From assembly GCA_017431515.1 (NCBI GenBank), contig JAFRKV010000062.1, positions 94,578-158,577 of the forward strand: a DNA stretch of 64,000 bases. Reading direction: 5' to 3'. Below are positions 18,601-27,274 of the stretch, piece by piece. The stretch is from Lachnospiraceae bacterium (GTDB lineage Bacteria > Bacillota > Clostridia > Lachnospirales > Lachnospiraceae). How positions within the stretch are numbered: position 1 is the stretch's first letter; each line of letters opens with the position of its first letter. Both the position numbers and the translations under genes were made by a program. Under the pieces are notes generated by a model, which saw nothing but the letters and a program-made list of their open reading frames with translations, did no database searches and was not told the DNA's origin.

Positions 18601-21600
18601 GCCACCCAGATCCAGGAGCTTCTTTCCAAACGCGCGGATGCCAACGCGGCCGTCAGCGAGGAAAATCTGGCGAAGGTGCGCCAGGCCCTGAAGATGAAGT
18701 CTACCATCGAAGGCTATGCGGAGAGCCGCTATGCCGTTTTCTGCAACAGCACCTACGGCGAGCTGACCGGAGAGGAATATGCGGAAAAGATGCGCCTGAT
18801 CCGGGAAAAGAACGGAGAGGGAGACTTCTCCGAGGAAGAGCTGCGGATGTATGAGGTCCAGGAGGCGGCCAATGCCTCCGGAGAAGGGCTGAAGACCGCT
18901 TCCAAAAAGAAAGAAGAAGAGACTGCCACGGGGTTGGAGAGCGGCAAGACCTATCTTGATAACCTGGCGAGCATGTGGGCTTCCCTGTTTACAGAGCAGA
19001 AGGACGATGCGGAGGGTGCAGAATTCTATCAGCATATCCTCGACCATTTGGATAACCTCCATACCGCGCTTTCCGGCACCTTTAACGCGAATACGGATAT
19101 CGGCTCCGAAGCGGCAAAGATCGCCGCAACCTTTGGATTGCTGGAACAGGCCTGCGATGATTTCACGGAGGCGGTGAAGGATCCGAAGGACGAGCGGTTC
19201 CTCCTGGCAAAGAGCGTCGGCAATCTGGCAAGCGGCATGTTGACGAAGTTCGGACAGGCTTCCTACCGGACCGTGGAGATCCTGACCAACAACAACCTGT
19301 TCCAGAAAGGGGATCATCTCTGGGCGCGGGTGATGGTCATCGGCGCGCCGCTGATCACAGGCAGCAACGAGTTTGAAGGAAAACTCAGCGGACGGATGAC
19401 CCTGGACAATGAAAAGGCCGGCACCAAGAAACTTTCCGCGGATGAGATCGATACGGAGATGACGGCACTTGGTCGTGATTCCGGTGATACCGGTGCTTTC
19501 ACGAGCAAAAGAGAGGAGAAGTCCCTCGCCCGTTTCCGCGCGCTTCTCGGGTCTGCGGATCCGGAGGAGATGAAAAACACCCTGCAGACCTACAAGCGTC
19601 TTGATGCAGAGGATGCAGCGGATCGCAAGAAATACGAAGACCGTCTGAAGGAACTGGAAGGGAAGGGCGAAAAGCCGGAAGAGAAGGTCGAAGAGGAGCA
19701 AAAGCCTCAGGCGGAGGAGGAACCCGTTCAGGAAGAAAAGCCACTGGAGGAGCAGGAGATTGAGCGGCTTCTGGCGGAGCAGGAAGCGGCCAATATCGAA
19801 GCGAAGGAAGGGGAAGAAAATGGCATTCTGAGAATGTGGCAGAAGTGGCGGAGCGACCTTGGAAAATACAAAACCGGCGTTCTCGGCCTGTTTGCGGACA
19901 AGGAGAGAAACTCCGCCGTTGCGGAGGTACAGCAGACCATCGATGAACTGTATCCGCTTCTTTCCGGGAAAGTCCTGCAGCTGCAGGTGGAGAACGATGA
20001 GATCAAGAATGAGGCGGAGCTCCAGATAGAGTATCAAACCATGATGCGCCAGATTTGTGCCAAGGCAGACAAGGTGCGCTCCTACGCCTTCGCATACACC
20101 GGAAGCACCACCGCAGAGGAAAGGCAGGATCCCTTCAAGGCACTCTGCCGTAAGATCTACGAGTGGGCGAAGCTTTACAAAAGAACCACAGACGGGATGA
20201 AGATCCAGTCTGTGATGAACGTCTTACAGAGCAGGAAGGGGACGGATCGCGAGGATAACCGCCTGGATCTTTCCTCCTATGCCATGAAGCAGGTCAAAGA
20301 GGGGAAACTACGGTACATCTTCTTTGTGTTGCGCGGCTCCATGGGTCTGGGAGAAAATCCCTATGCCCTCCCTGAAAAATGGCTGACCAGAAAGCAGCTT
20401 GAGAAGGAGCAGGCGGAGAAACGGAAGAAGGCCAAGCAGGAGCAGCAGGAAAAGAATGCGCAAAACCAGGTTCGTTTTTCCATCAACGACGCAGGCTCCG
20501 AAGACGAAGACCAACAAGAGCAGGAAGAGAAGGAGCAGCTGAATCCGGAGGATGTCGATCTGGATAAGAGTTACGATGAATTGCCTTTCAGTGAGGATGA
20601 GGATGAGAAGGTCGAGCAGGAACTGAAGAAACTGGACGAGAGTCTCAAAGAGGGCGAGTATGAGGACGAAAACGGCGAGCACGAGGTAAACGAGGAGCAG
20701 CAGGCCGAGGCCAAGCAGGAAGCGAAACGGAGAGCCATGGAAGAGGCTGCTCAGATTCGCGAACAGCGCAGGCAGGAACGCGAGAGCCTGCAAATGCCGA
20801 AGTTTGAGAATGTCCGGGCAAAGAAAAAGAGATCCAAAGATGATTTTGCCCTGACCGGCGGCATGGAAGAAGCCAATCCGGAGGGCGCGACGGAGGTGGA
20901 TATCGAGCAGAAGGCGGTGGCGAACCGCAATTTCACCCCCAAAGGACTCAGCACGAAAGAGAAGGTCGCAAAATACGCCGGCTGGGCACTTTTCGGCGGG
21001 CTTCATTACATCGGAAAGCCGGTGAAATGGCTCGGAAACGGCATCGTCAAGGGCGTCAATTTTGCCCTCCGCTGGACCAAGAAAAAGATCAACGGCGCAA
21101 ACTCCATGCAAAAGACCTCCAAGATCGCCACCCAGGAAAAGCAGGATGAGATTGCAAAAGAGATCGAGAACGTCAGAGGCGGCGCTTCCGATCAGGAGGT
21201 GATGTCCGATACCAGCCGCGTGCCCATGAACTGGGCGCTGGAGACGGCAGAGGATCCGAAACAGGCGCCGACTGTCACGGTGGGATCCCGGGCGCAGACC
21301 AATGAGGGGCAGACTGATTTTGTGAATGCCAATCATTCCTGGATGCGGCTCAGTTACACAAAGCGGGATCCGCTTTCAGGCAAAATGATCCGGCACAAGA
21401 TCGACATGGGCTATGGTCCAAGGGGCGGCTTTGGTCTTGACGGTCTCAAAGGTGCCGCGCTGAACGCAGCGGATCAGGCCGCAAGCGGCGCGCTGATGCC
21501 CGGTGCGTTGTGGGATGAGAGAGACAGCCGGTTTGCTGCGGCTAAGACCTATCAGGCCACGAACCGGCAGATCAATCAGATGCTGCTGGAGGCGGAGCGT

Positions 21601-23118
21601 TATCCTGCAGGCGGTTTTAATGTGGTTTCCAGAAACTGCGCCAACTTTGTGGCGGAGGTGACCCAGAACGCCGGGATCAACACCGGTGATGTCTTCCAGA
21701 AACAGCCCATCAAACTGGGCGCAAAATATCTGGCGGCGCCGCTGGTATCCCTCCTTTCTCCGGTGACGAAAATGGCATCCGGCATTCACGGGATGAATAA
21801 ATCCACGGAGCAGGATCTTTCCTTTGAACGGTACGGGGAAAAGCAGATCACCGAAGATGAGATGAAGCTGATGAGCAAGGACAACGGAACCCGTACGGAA
21901 GGCTATACGCCGTTCAATGCTCTGCAGAACATTCAGCAGCAAGGCGGTGAGCTCAATGCGCTGCACGGAACCTTCAACCCGAAGACCGTCGAAGGCGATC
22001 CGGATGCTTACATCCGCGCTTCCGCAAACGAATTGCAGAAGCAGATCCAAAAATCCGTGAGCAATGGCGCGGCAAGAGAGTTCGGGAAAAAGGTAAGAAC
22101 CCTGCGCACGAAATACAGGAGTCACTTCAATGGATTTCCTGCAGCCACCCCGGATAAGATCGCGGACAATCAAAAAGAGTTTTCTGCGCTGGTCAAGGAA
22201 GCGCAAAGCTTCTTCTACACCCAGTGTCAGGGGAAAGCGGAGCTTCGCGTCCTGTTCCTGGAATACATCGGTGTGCTGAACCGGGCGAAAATGAGCTACG
22301 ACGAAGCCTTCCGGGAGGCCCGCAAGCGGGAGAAAAACCGGCAGTTTGAAGAAAGCGATATCAGCGAGCAGTTAAAGGCTCTGACCAGCGGACAGAAAAA
22401 TCAGTACTCCCTCAATACCGAGAAGGGGCCGGAAGAGATGACCTCCAGTCCTTCTCTCATGATCGGGTATGCGAAGAGGAACACCTCGGTGGAACAGACC
22501 GCGGAGACCCAGAAGAAGAATCAGGGCAAAGAGAAGCTGCTCAATGCGCTGGATCGCAGCGTGGATGCAGACACTTCCCGGATCTGGGAGCAGGAGAGTT
22601 TCAGCGACGAGGATGTGGATCTGGCTTTTGGCACCATGCAGAACCAGCAGGAATCCATCGAGCATAACAAGATGGAGTATCAGGACAACTATGATTTCAC
22701 CGGCGCCGAGGTGATGCAGGCTCTGATCTTTGAAAAGATCTACGGCGGCATGAAGGGTCGGATCAATGCCGGCGGCTGGTTTACGAAGCCGTCTGAGGAA
22801 CAGGGGGCTGTGGATACCAACACCTACAACACGCGGTCCAAGCAGTTTATCGCCTGGCTCAAGCAGGATATGGAAATCTCTGCCCAGTCCCATCCCGACG
22901 AGGTGGCGCAGATCGAAAAATCCATCGGCAAGCGCCTGGGTCTGGATCTGACAAAGCTTGACGGAAACGGCAAGGACCAGATCAAGAAAGAATATCAGAC
23001 CCGTGTGTTTACCAATTACCTGGTGCCGCTGCTGGTACAGACCATTTTCAAGGGCTACGGCAACGATCAGTATTTCAGCGTCTATGCCCTGCTGAAGGCA
23101 GAGTTTGCCGGAACGTAA
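15622..23118 (+). CDS. Giant (2498 aa) putative CIS effector with a permuted papain-like domain
   Basis: The protein is highly charged and mostly helical, with long K/E-rich coiled coils (about residues 85-140, 715-790, 1330-1390 and 1590-1720) and no signal peptide. A 17-residue motif, GLKGAWNSAKNFFTGGD, is repeated at residues 325 and 371. Near residue 1780 is a short hydrophobic/amphipathic stretch (YAGWALFGGLHYIGK) that could touch membranes. Around residues 1900-2020 the pattern NHSWMRLSY then SRNCANFVAEV suggests a circularly permuted papain/NlpC-like hydrolase with H1905 and C2006 as candidate catalytic residues. It follows the AAA+ ATPase genes after 11 bases. A role as injected cargo is inferred from size, position and domain; a structural role cannot be excluded. 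Confidence 0.62.
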   Translation: MAEAYETQAFEEIYKHPDWKIEAEEFETEFTKALYDDESVKKEGQAALVHVSNVLIAYNRLDAFKEATETLKDEGINKTKGGLEKLKKLREELEKKEDPTDDEKKQLESVKDEQEKAEKKLHQLENEMRNAALKDDEGQILSSLMLGGTGVAGNGYTITDNSVQDTRKGAKYIREQMTEKGNLMDQMALLDNAMNTGGVNLENGTDLETQKKKKNKKTGEEEEEVEQHHIDFNSGEHLRKKTLNDMFRDKDKDTLSMVSSLTQEEGHQVNLEEIQKFQAMDEEGQNNMIGEEGLGENRRDIMDVANSRQLTEEARTRKGGKKEKGLKGAWNSAKNFFTGGDSKNYVGPLSQEEEAQKEAEKKKEEKKKEGGLKGAWNSVKNFFTGGDKPKPFEIDYEHLSNRHKYMLLMQGLDPATVKDKWRMGMTDAQRAVLARIKYEQRKELQDKEAEKRGLLKASGKVNKNDTSDKIDGLMKDRDKAVARELNDKKFLTTEDAEKVVKDPRAESGRLMNSPKTARNMLGMYKMLTTDEQKLFTFRLALLAYLVPTRRNTIYEVLSQSQEAGVTGKEDIKDPARMYETIHPLTKEDIRNKLAGKKQFPHEKVFMTMVDEYNELRQDARGIKKEERKDLVENQKDMSIAEVARELLNPASGLALFAKLRLLTDASITDDDIKKHIDRLNPNEQKLVNEFMEKLAREQKTPYEDLKKWVEDDEKEQKELSDQLKVKEDEMKKVMKEITAIERDSTRFDRKKSRDLDQKSREIENEIKDLQEKKEKTPKKEREEKTKDFKERVDWKDNREADAITAIGKIRKDLFHLLTATPTAYETGLEATVPALRNRLLVITRLANRFLLDKFDETPDFEDKYKFKEYNPDREEVFQKQLKEEKAGTLGVSEAEKEAKKRAEEERQARIKAEKDMRKGLAERCFNAMSSVKEDERILPLDLEDKNKATAPEVARAINRVINTYLGFDPGLVARVPDATFPDLLPRLLRYNLAATQIQELLSKRADANAAVSEENLAKVRQALKMKSTIEGYAESRYAVFCNSTYGELTGEEYAEKMRLIREKNGEGDFSEEELRMYEVQEAANASGEGLKTASKKKEEETATGLESGKTYLDNLASMWASLFTEQKDDAEGAEFYQHILDHLDNLHTALSGTFNANTDIGSEAAKIAATFGLLEQACDDFTEAVKDPKDERFLLAKSVGNLASGMLTKFGQASYRTVEILTNNNLFQKGDHLWARVMVIGAPLITGSNEFEGKLSGRMTLDNEKAGTKKLSADEIDTEMTALGRDSGDTGAFTSKREEKSLARFRALLGSADPEEMKNTLQTYKRLDAEDAADRKKYEDRLKELEGKGEKPEEKVEEEQKPQAEEEPVQEEKPLEEQEIERLLAEQEAANIEAKEGEENGILRMWQKWRSDLGKYKTGVLGLFADKERNSAVAEVQQTIDELYPLLSGKVLQLQVENDEIKNEAELQIEYQTMMRQICAKADKVRSYAFAYTGSTTAEERQDPFKALCRKIYEWAKLYKRTTDGMKIQSVMNVLQSRKGTDREDNRLDLSSYAMKQVKEGKLRYIFFVLRGSMGLGENPYALPEKWLTRKQLEKEQAEKRKKAKQEQQEKNAQNQVRFSINDAGSEDEDQQEQEEKEQLNPEDVDLDKSYDELPFSEDEDEKVEQELKKLDESLKEGEYEDENGEHEVNEEQQAEAKQEAKRRAMEEAAQIREQRRQERESLQMPKFENVRAKKKRSKDDFALTGGMEEANPEGATEVDIEQKAVANRNFTPKGLSTKEKVAKYAGWALFGGLHYIGKPVKWLGNGIVKGVNFALRWTKKKINGANSMQKTSKIATQEKQDEIAKEIENVRGGASDQEVMSDTSRVPMNWALETAEDPKQAPTVTVGSRAQTNEGQTDFVNANHSWMRLSYTKRDPLSGKMIRHKIDMGYGPRGGFGLDGLKGAALNAADQAASGALMPGALWDERDSRFAAAKTYQATNRQINQMLLEAERYPAGGFNVVSRNCANFVAEVTQNAGINTGDVFQKQPIKLGAKYLAAPLVSLLSPVTKMASGIHGMNKSTEQDLSFERYGEKQITEDEMKLMSKDNGTRTEGYTPFNALQNIQQQGGELNALHGTFNPKTVEGDPDAYIRASANELQKQIQKSVSNGAAREFGKKVRTLRTKYRSHFNGFPAATPDKIADNQKEFSALVKEAQSFFYTQCQGKAELRVLFLEYIGVLNRAKMSYDEAFREARKREKNRQFEESDISEQLKALTSGQKNQYSLNTEKGPEEMTSSPSLMIGYAKRNTSVEQTAETQKKNQGKEKLLNALDRSVDADTSRIWEQESFSDEDVDLAFGTMQNQQESIEHNKMEYQDNYDFTGAEVMQALIFEKIYGGMKGRINAGGWFTKPSEEQGAVDTNTYNTRSKQFIAWLKQDMEISAQSHPDEVAQIEKSIGKRLGLDLTKLDGNGKDQIKKEYQTRVFTNYLVPLLVQTIFKGYGNDQYFSVYALLKAEFAGT
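16594..16782 (+). repeat. Two copies of a 17-residue motif inside the giant gene
   Basis: The coding motif GLKGAWN-S-x-K-NFFTGGD occurs at 16594-16644 and 16732-16782, separated by a charged linker (EEEAQKEAEKKKEEKKKE). The DNA of the two copies is very similar, as expected for a local duplication. The motif resembles an amphipathic helix ending in a turn and may bind a partner or membrane. Confidence 0.8.
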
Positions 23119-23140
23119 TGTGTAAGGAGTGCATCAAACC

Positions 23141-24031
23141 GTGATCTACTATGAAGCGATTACCAAGAATAATCTGCCGGACTACCGGGATGTGATCCTG
23201 CCGGATCTTTATGAGGAGCTGGAAGCGATAGACGTGGAGCCCATCGGCCTCGGATATCTTTGCATCGGGGCTCGGGACGACAAGTCAAAACAGACCGCAG
23301 GCGCCATTGCAGGCGTCTTGATGGCGGAGGAGGACGGCAGCGCCTCCATTATGATCCGCTCCATCTTCGTGCGGAGGGACACCCGCCGCAAAAAGATCGG
23401 CAACACTCTGATCTCCAGGCTCCTGTCCGTGGCGGCCGGCACCTATCTTTTCCCGGAAGGGGAGCAGGAAGCGGAGATTATGGTGAAGATCCAGTATCTC
23501 CTGACGCAATACGAGTCGGAGAGTTTCACGGCATTTTTAAAGGACTTCGGCTTTACGGATTTTGCAGAGGAATCGGATCTCTACCGGCTGAACGAGTGGG
23601 ATCTGATGGAACTGGATATCCTGCGGCCCTCCTTTCAGGCCAACAAAAACGCCCGTCCTTTCTCAGAAGCGGGAGAGGAACTGCGGAGGGAAATCGAGGA
23701 TTACATCGGCCGCGTCATAGAGCCGGAACTCTCCTTTGCCTATGTGAAGGGAGAGGATATTCTGGGCATGGTGCTGACGGAGGAACTTTCTCCGGGACAT
23801 TACTGGATCGTGGGCGCGGAGCATGACGGGACGCTGACGGATGCGCAGATGATGTCGCTTCTTCGGACCACGGCTGCTGCCATTGAAAAGAAAACCCGCC
23901 GGTTTACCGTGACGGTGGAGCCGGGGGATGAGATCATCAAGGGGATTCTCATGAGTGCGCCGGGAGTCGTCACCATTACGCCGCGGCTGGCCTGGGTGTA
24001 TGTGAACCTGGAGAAGCCGGAGGAAGCATAA
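23141..24031 (+). CDS. Tandem GNAT-like protein
   Basis: The 296-residue product resembles a GNAT acetyltransferase in its first half: strand IMIRSIFVRRDTRRKKIGN, where the R-x-x-x-x-I-G-N part corresponds to the acetyl-CoA-binding motif A. A second, weaker GNAT-like half follows (YVKGEDILGMVLTEEL, then a beta-strand run). I chose the GTG at 23141 because AAGGAG lies 11 bases upstream; a GTG at 23129 sits inside that ribosome binding site. The gene follows the giant gene by 22 bases. Similar 276-299-residue proteins occur at 30975, 49850 and 50762, each next to a large putative effector gene. Enzymatic activity is uncertain; a chaperone or antidote role for the neighbouring large protein is possible. 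Confidence 0.65.
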   Translation: MIYYEAITKNNLPDYRDVILPDLYEELEAIDVEPIGLGYLCIGARDDKSKQTAGAIAGVLMAEEDGSASIMIRSIFVRRDTRRKKIGNTLISRLLSVAAGTYLFPEGEQEAEIMVKIQYLLTQYESESFTAFLKDFGFTDFAEESDLYRLNEWDLMELDILRPSFQANKNARPFSEAGEELRREIEDYIGRVIEPELSFAYVKGEDILGMVLTEELSPGHYWIVGAEHDGTLTDAQMMSLLRTTAAAIEKKTRRFTVTVEPGDEIIKGILMSAPGVVTITPRLAWVYVNLEKPEEA

Positions 24032-24058
24032 GAGAAATCTGGGAAGGAAAGAAACGAA

Positions 24059-24574
24059 ATGAAAAAGGGGATTGCGATCCTCCTTGCGTTGACAGTCATC
24101 GGGCTATGCGCCTGCGGGGACAAGGATGCGCAGAAAGAGGAAAAGAAAGCGGAAGCTGCCGCAGTAGTGGAGGAAGAACTGGAAGAGGTGGATATGACGC
24201 CGCCGAATAATCAGGCCTTCGACTGGAACGGCGAATATCTGGATTCCACCGGCGGGCAGGCCATATTGACCATCTCGCCCAATACGAAGCGCAATAAGGG
24301 CTATGAGATCCTGATCTATATCCCGGGAGGCGAGGGCTCCTTTTCCACATGGAGCTGCACCGCTACCTACGACGACGGCGTGGGTGGGCTGCATTATGAG
24401 GATTGTGTCCGCACCAACATGGACACCAGCGAGACCGGCGGCGTGGAGACCGCATATCAAAAAGGCACAGGCGTCATCATCCCCAGCGGAGACGGCAGCG
24501 ACACCCTGCTCTGGATCGACGATCAGGAACGCAGGGGTGTGGATCTTCGGTTTGAACGGATGGAAGAAGAGTAA
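24059..24574 (+). CDS. Putative surface lipoprotein
   Basis: The 171-residue protein starts with a signal peptide and lipobox (LTVIGLCACGD, lipidated Cys near position 19), followed by an E/A-rich spacer and a beta-rich domain (GEYLDSTGGQAILTISP; STWSCTATYDD; ETAYQKGTGVII). Its domain resembles that of the membrane-anchored protein at 29476-29940: both share a W-x-x-x-AT core, a GGL-x-x-x-x-C-x-RT-x-M segment and a following G-x-G-x-I strand. It would sit on the outer face of the cytoplasmic membrane. GGAAAGGAAAG precedes the ATG. Its job is unknown; a location between effector-like genes suggests a protective or anchoring role. Confidence 0.7.
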   Translation: MKKGIAILLALTVIGLCACGDKDAQKEEKKAEAAAVVEEELEEVDMTPPNNQAFDWNGEYLDSTGGQAILTISPNTKRNKGYEILIYIPGGEGSFSTWSCTATYDDGVGGLHYEDCVRTNMDTSETGGVETAYQKGTGVIIPSGDGSDTLLWIDDQERRGVDLRFERMEEE

Positions 24575-24596
24575 GGAAGTAAGGAGGGAAACGACC

Positions 24597-25007
24597 ATGG
24601 AAGTAATTTATTTTGACAGTCATATGGATCGCGTGACGATTGACAGGGTATTTCCCCCGGAAGCCATACAACACTCCTCCGCGTTTTTCGGCGCGGTGGA
24701 TGAGGAGGGAGAGCTTTGCGGGATCGCAGCGCTGGGCTATGAACAGGACACCCTGCTGCTGCAGTATCTGTTTGTGCCGGAGAAGTACCGCCGGAGGGGC
24801 GTGGGCACGGCGCTGCTGGATGATATTTCGGAACGCCTTGCGGGCAATACCGAAAGTTTTATGGAAGCCTATATGGATGAAAAGAACGATTATGAGAACC
24901 TGAAAGGCTTGTTTCAGAAGCGGGCGGATTACCACGTGGAGGAACACAAGCATTACGCCGCAGCCTATTGGCTTGGCGTCACCAACGCATATGCGGCTGC
25001 GTACTGA
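24597..25007 (+). CDS. Single-domain GNAT acetyltransferase
   Basis: The 136-residue product is one compact GNAT domain. It has a strand LQYLFVPEKYRRRGVGTALL containing the classic motif A (R-R-x-G-x-G-T/A), which binds the acetyl-CoA pyrophosphate. The ATG at 24597 is chosen because AAGGAGGGAAACGACC lies just upstream; longer readings in this frame run back through the lipoprotein gene. It precedes the cysteine-peptidase-like gene by 16 bases, so GNAT and large protein again sit side by side. The substrate is unknown. Unlike the longer tandem GNAT-like proteins in the window, its cofactor site looks intact. Confidence 0.78.
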   Translation: MEVIYFDSHMDRVTIDRVFPPEAIQHSSAFFGAVDEEGELCGIAALGYEQDTLLLQYLFVPEKYRRRGVGTALLDDISERLAGNTESFMEAYMDEKNDYENLKGLFQKRADYHVEEHKHYAAAYWLGVTNAYAAAY

Positions 25008-25023
25008 AAGGGGGGAAAATACC

Positions 25024-27255
25024 ATGGATGAACAGCTTCGGTTAGAAAAAGATAAACAGCAGGAGATCGTGGTCAACAAGGAAGTGCCGGAACTGATCCT
25101 TGCGAATAAGAAAGAACATCAGCCCCCTAATCCGGAAGAGATCAAGAAGGATCAGCAGGTGAGAAAGCTGGATGCGGATCTGAAGAAACGCAAACCCAGA
25201 ATGAACAAAAGGCTCATCGCCCAGGTGCATAACCCGGAGATCTTTCAGCCCCAGAAGATCGAGACCGAGGTGCAGGAACCGCCGGCTTATGAGGAACTGA
25301 AAAAAGAGAATCTGCAGAAAGAGTCTGTGGTCACGAATAAGATGGCTCGCATTAACATTGAGACGGATAAAAAGATCTCCTCTCAGGCCAAGCTGGATGA
25401 CGCGCAGATGAAGCTGATCAAGCAGAGCCTGCAGGAAAAGGCTGCGGCCAAGAAGGAACTCATGCTCTCCATGAACAACGACCCGGGAGAGGCAGAGTAT
25501 ATTACCGCCTGCGTGGATCTGGATATGCTGATGAAGCTGCATGCGGCCTGTGAGACCACCATGAAGGATCCTAAGGCAAAGAAGGCTGCCCAGGCCACCC
25601 TTATGAAGCTCATCAGAAATAAAGAGCGGCGCCTGAAAGAGCATCTCGCCGAAAAGGCGAAGATGGAGAAGGCAAAGCAGAAGGAGCAGGAGAAGACTGC
25701 GAAGACTGTGAAGACGCTGGAAACGCCGGTGGAAAAGAAGAGCAAAAAGGAGACAAAGAAGAAAGAGGTCAAGAAGGACTCTCTGTACAAGGTGGTGATC
25801 AACGACCGCAAAGATAAGAAAAAGACGAAATACCAGGACGACAAACTGACCCGCTTCCACGGCAGTGTGCAGAATCCTTTTAACCTGCTGGATCAGGAAC
25901 GGTATCAGCAGGGTGAGATCATCACGTACAAGCATACCAACGGTCAGACCTACACCATGGTGAAGCAGCAGCCGGCCAACCTGAAGGAAGCGATCCAGCT
26001 CCGCGGACAGATCACCCGCAATTTCAACGTCATGGATGGGCACTGCCCGGATCAGCTGTTTGATCTGTTTTTGTACTATGAGGAGTATGTGGTGCAGTTT
26101 TCCGAGAATCAGGAGATCGAATTCCCGCCGGAGTATCTGCAAAAGATCGATATCTCTCCCTATGCGGCAGAAGGAAAGGGTCTGGAAGTGGCAGTGGCGC
26201 TCCGAAACCGGATCATGGACGGCGGGCTCCTTTATAAGGACCTGAAGGGACAAGCCAAGGAAGTCTATGATTACTATGACGAGATCGTAAAGCACCTGAT
26301 CAGAACCGACGGCACTATGAAGGACCGGGTGGATCAGCATGAAGCAAGGAAGGAATCCCGGCATAACATCCAGCTGAAGACGAATCTGGACAAAACCTAC
26401 GAAGAACAGGCTGGCGGCTCCAACGACTGCTGGTCCTGCGCCGGGTCTGCCATCATCAACCATTTCCTCCGGAACGAGCCGGGCTACAAGACGGTGACGG
26501 CAAAGAAGTTCCGGGCGTTTCAGCCTGCGCTGAAAACGAAAGAGGAGCTGGGGGTCGATGACGAATCCTACGAGACGCAGAAAAGCGAGATCGAAGAGTT
26601 TACCATCAAAAACCAGAGTAAAAACCGGACAAGATCGCCCATGGGCAATCCTTACATGGTGGCGGATTTTTACCTGAACCAGCTGGAAAAGGCCGGAAAG
26701 AAAAACACCGCGGTGCGCAAGATGGTGTTTCAGCCGGGATTGGCTGCGAAGCAGAAGAACGGGTTTACGGATCAGAGCGGCAAGAATCTGGGGAAAGATA
26801 CCAACGCCCTGCATAATCTCCGGCAGAAGTTCAAGGATGTGGTCAAAGAGGCATTGGAAGGGGACAGCGCGCTGACGCTGCTTTCCGGGGCCCATTATCT
26901 CACCATCGTCGGCATCAGGGGCAATCAGCTGATCGTCCACAACTCCGCCAGCGGTACGCCGGGAGTGACGGAGATCCGCAGCATCGATTCGATCCTGGCA
27001 GACAGGAGCAATCAGAAGGCGGTGGAACTGGTATGGCTGCAGAAGATTGAGGATCCCAAGGACGTAACCCGCCAGTTCAAGAATCTGTCTTATGATGAAA
27101 ACACGAAGCAGTACCGGGAGAAGGTGAAGAATTTCTCGGAGAATATCGGGCAGCAGAAGGGCGTCGGCGCATGGAAGGCATTGGATGAGAAGGATGAGGA
27201 CATCGCGGATCTCATCATGGAAGGCATCTATCTGCCGAAGCAGCTGCAGGCATAA
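25024..27255 (+). CDS. Putative effector with C-terminal papain-like (C39/AvrRpt2-type) cysteine peptidase domain
   Basis: The 743-residue protein has a long charged, helical N-terminal region (about residues 1-260, very rich in K, E and Q) and a C-terminal domain resembling papain-like peptidases of the C39/C70 type. C469 and C472 lie in NDCWSCAGSAIINHF, H624 in SGAHYLTIVGI, and N640 in IVHNSASG, giving the order C-H-N expected for the catalytic triad. No signal peptide is present. The start ATG at 25024 follows AAAGGGGGGAAAATACC. Plant-pathogen effectors such as AvrRpt2 share this type of domain, which makes injection as cargo plausible. Peptidase activity and delivery are inferred. Confidence 0.68.
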   Translation: MDEQLRLEKDKQQEIVVNKEVPELILANKKEHQPPNPEEIKKDQQVRKLDADLKKRKPRMNKRLIAQVHNPEIFQPQKIETEVQEPPAYEELKKENLQKESVVTNKMARINIETDKKISSQAKLDDAQMKLIKQSLQEKAAAKKELMLSMNNDPGEAEYITACVDLDMLMKLHAACETTMKDPKAKKAAQATLMKLIRNKERRLKEHLAEKAKMEKAKQKEQEKTAKTVKTLETPVEKKSKKETKKKEVKKDSLYKVVINDRKDKKKTKYQDDKLTRFHGSVQNPFNLLDQERYQQGEIITYKHTNGQTYTMVKQQPANLKEAIQLRGQITRNFNVMDGHCPDQLFDLFLYYEEYVVQFSENQEIEFPPEYLQKIDISPYAAEGKGLEVAVALRNRIMDGGLLYKDLKGQAKEVYDYYDEIVKHLIRTDGTMKDRVDQHEARKESRHNIQLKTNLDKTYEEQAGGSNDCWSCAGSAIINHFLRNEPGYKTVTAKKFRAFQPALKTKEELGVDDESYETQKSEIEEFTIKNQSKNRTRSPMGNPYMVADFYLNQLEKAGKKNTAVRKMVFQPGLAAKQKNGFTDQSGKNLGKDTNALHNLRQKFKDVVKEALEGDSALTLLSGAHYLTIVGIRGNQLIVHNSASGTPGVTEIRSIDSILADRSNQKAVELVWLQKIEDPKDVTRQFKNLSYDENTKQYREKVKNFSENIGQQKGVGAWKALDEKDEDIADLIMEGIYLPKQLQA

Positions 27256-27274
27256 AAAGAAGGGATCAGAAACT

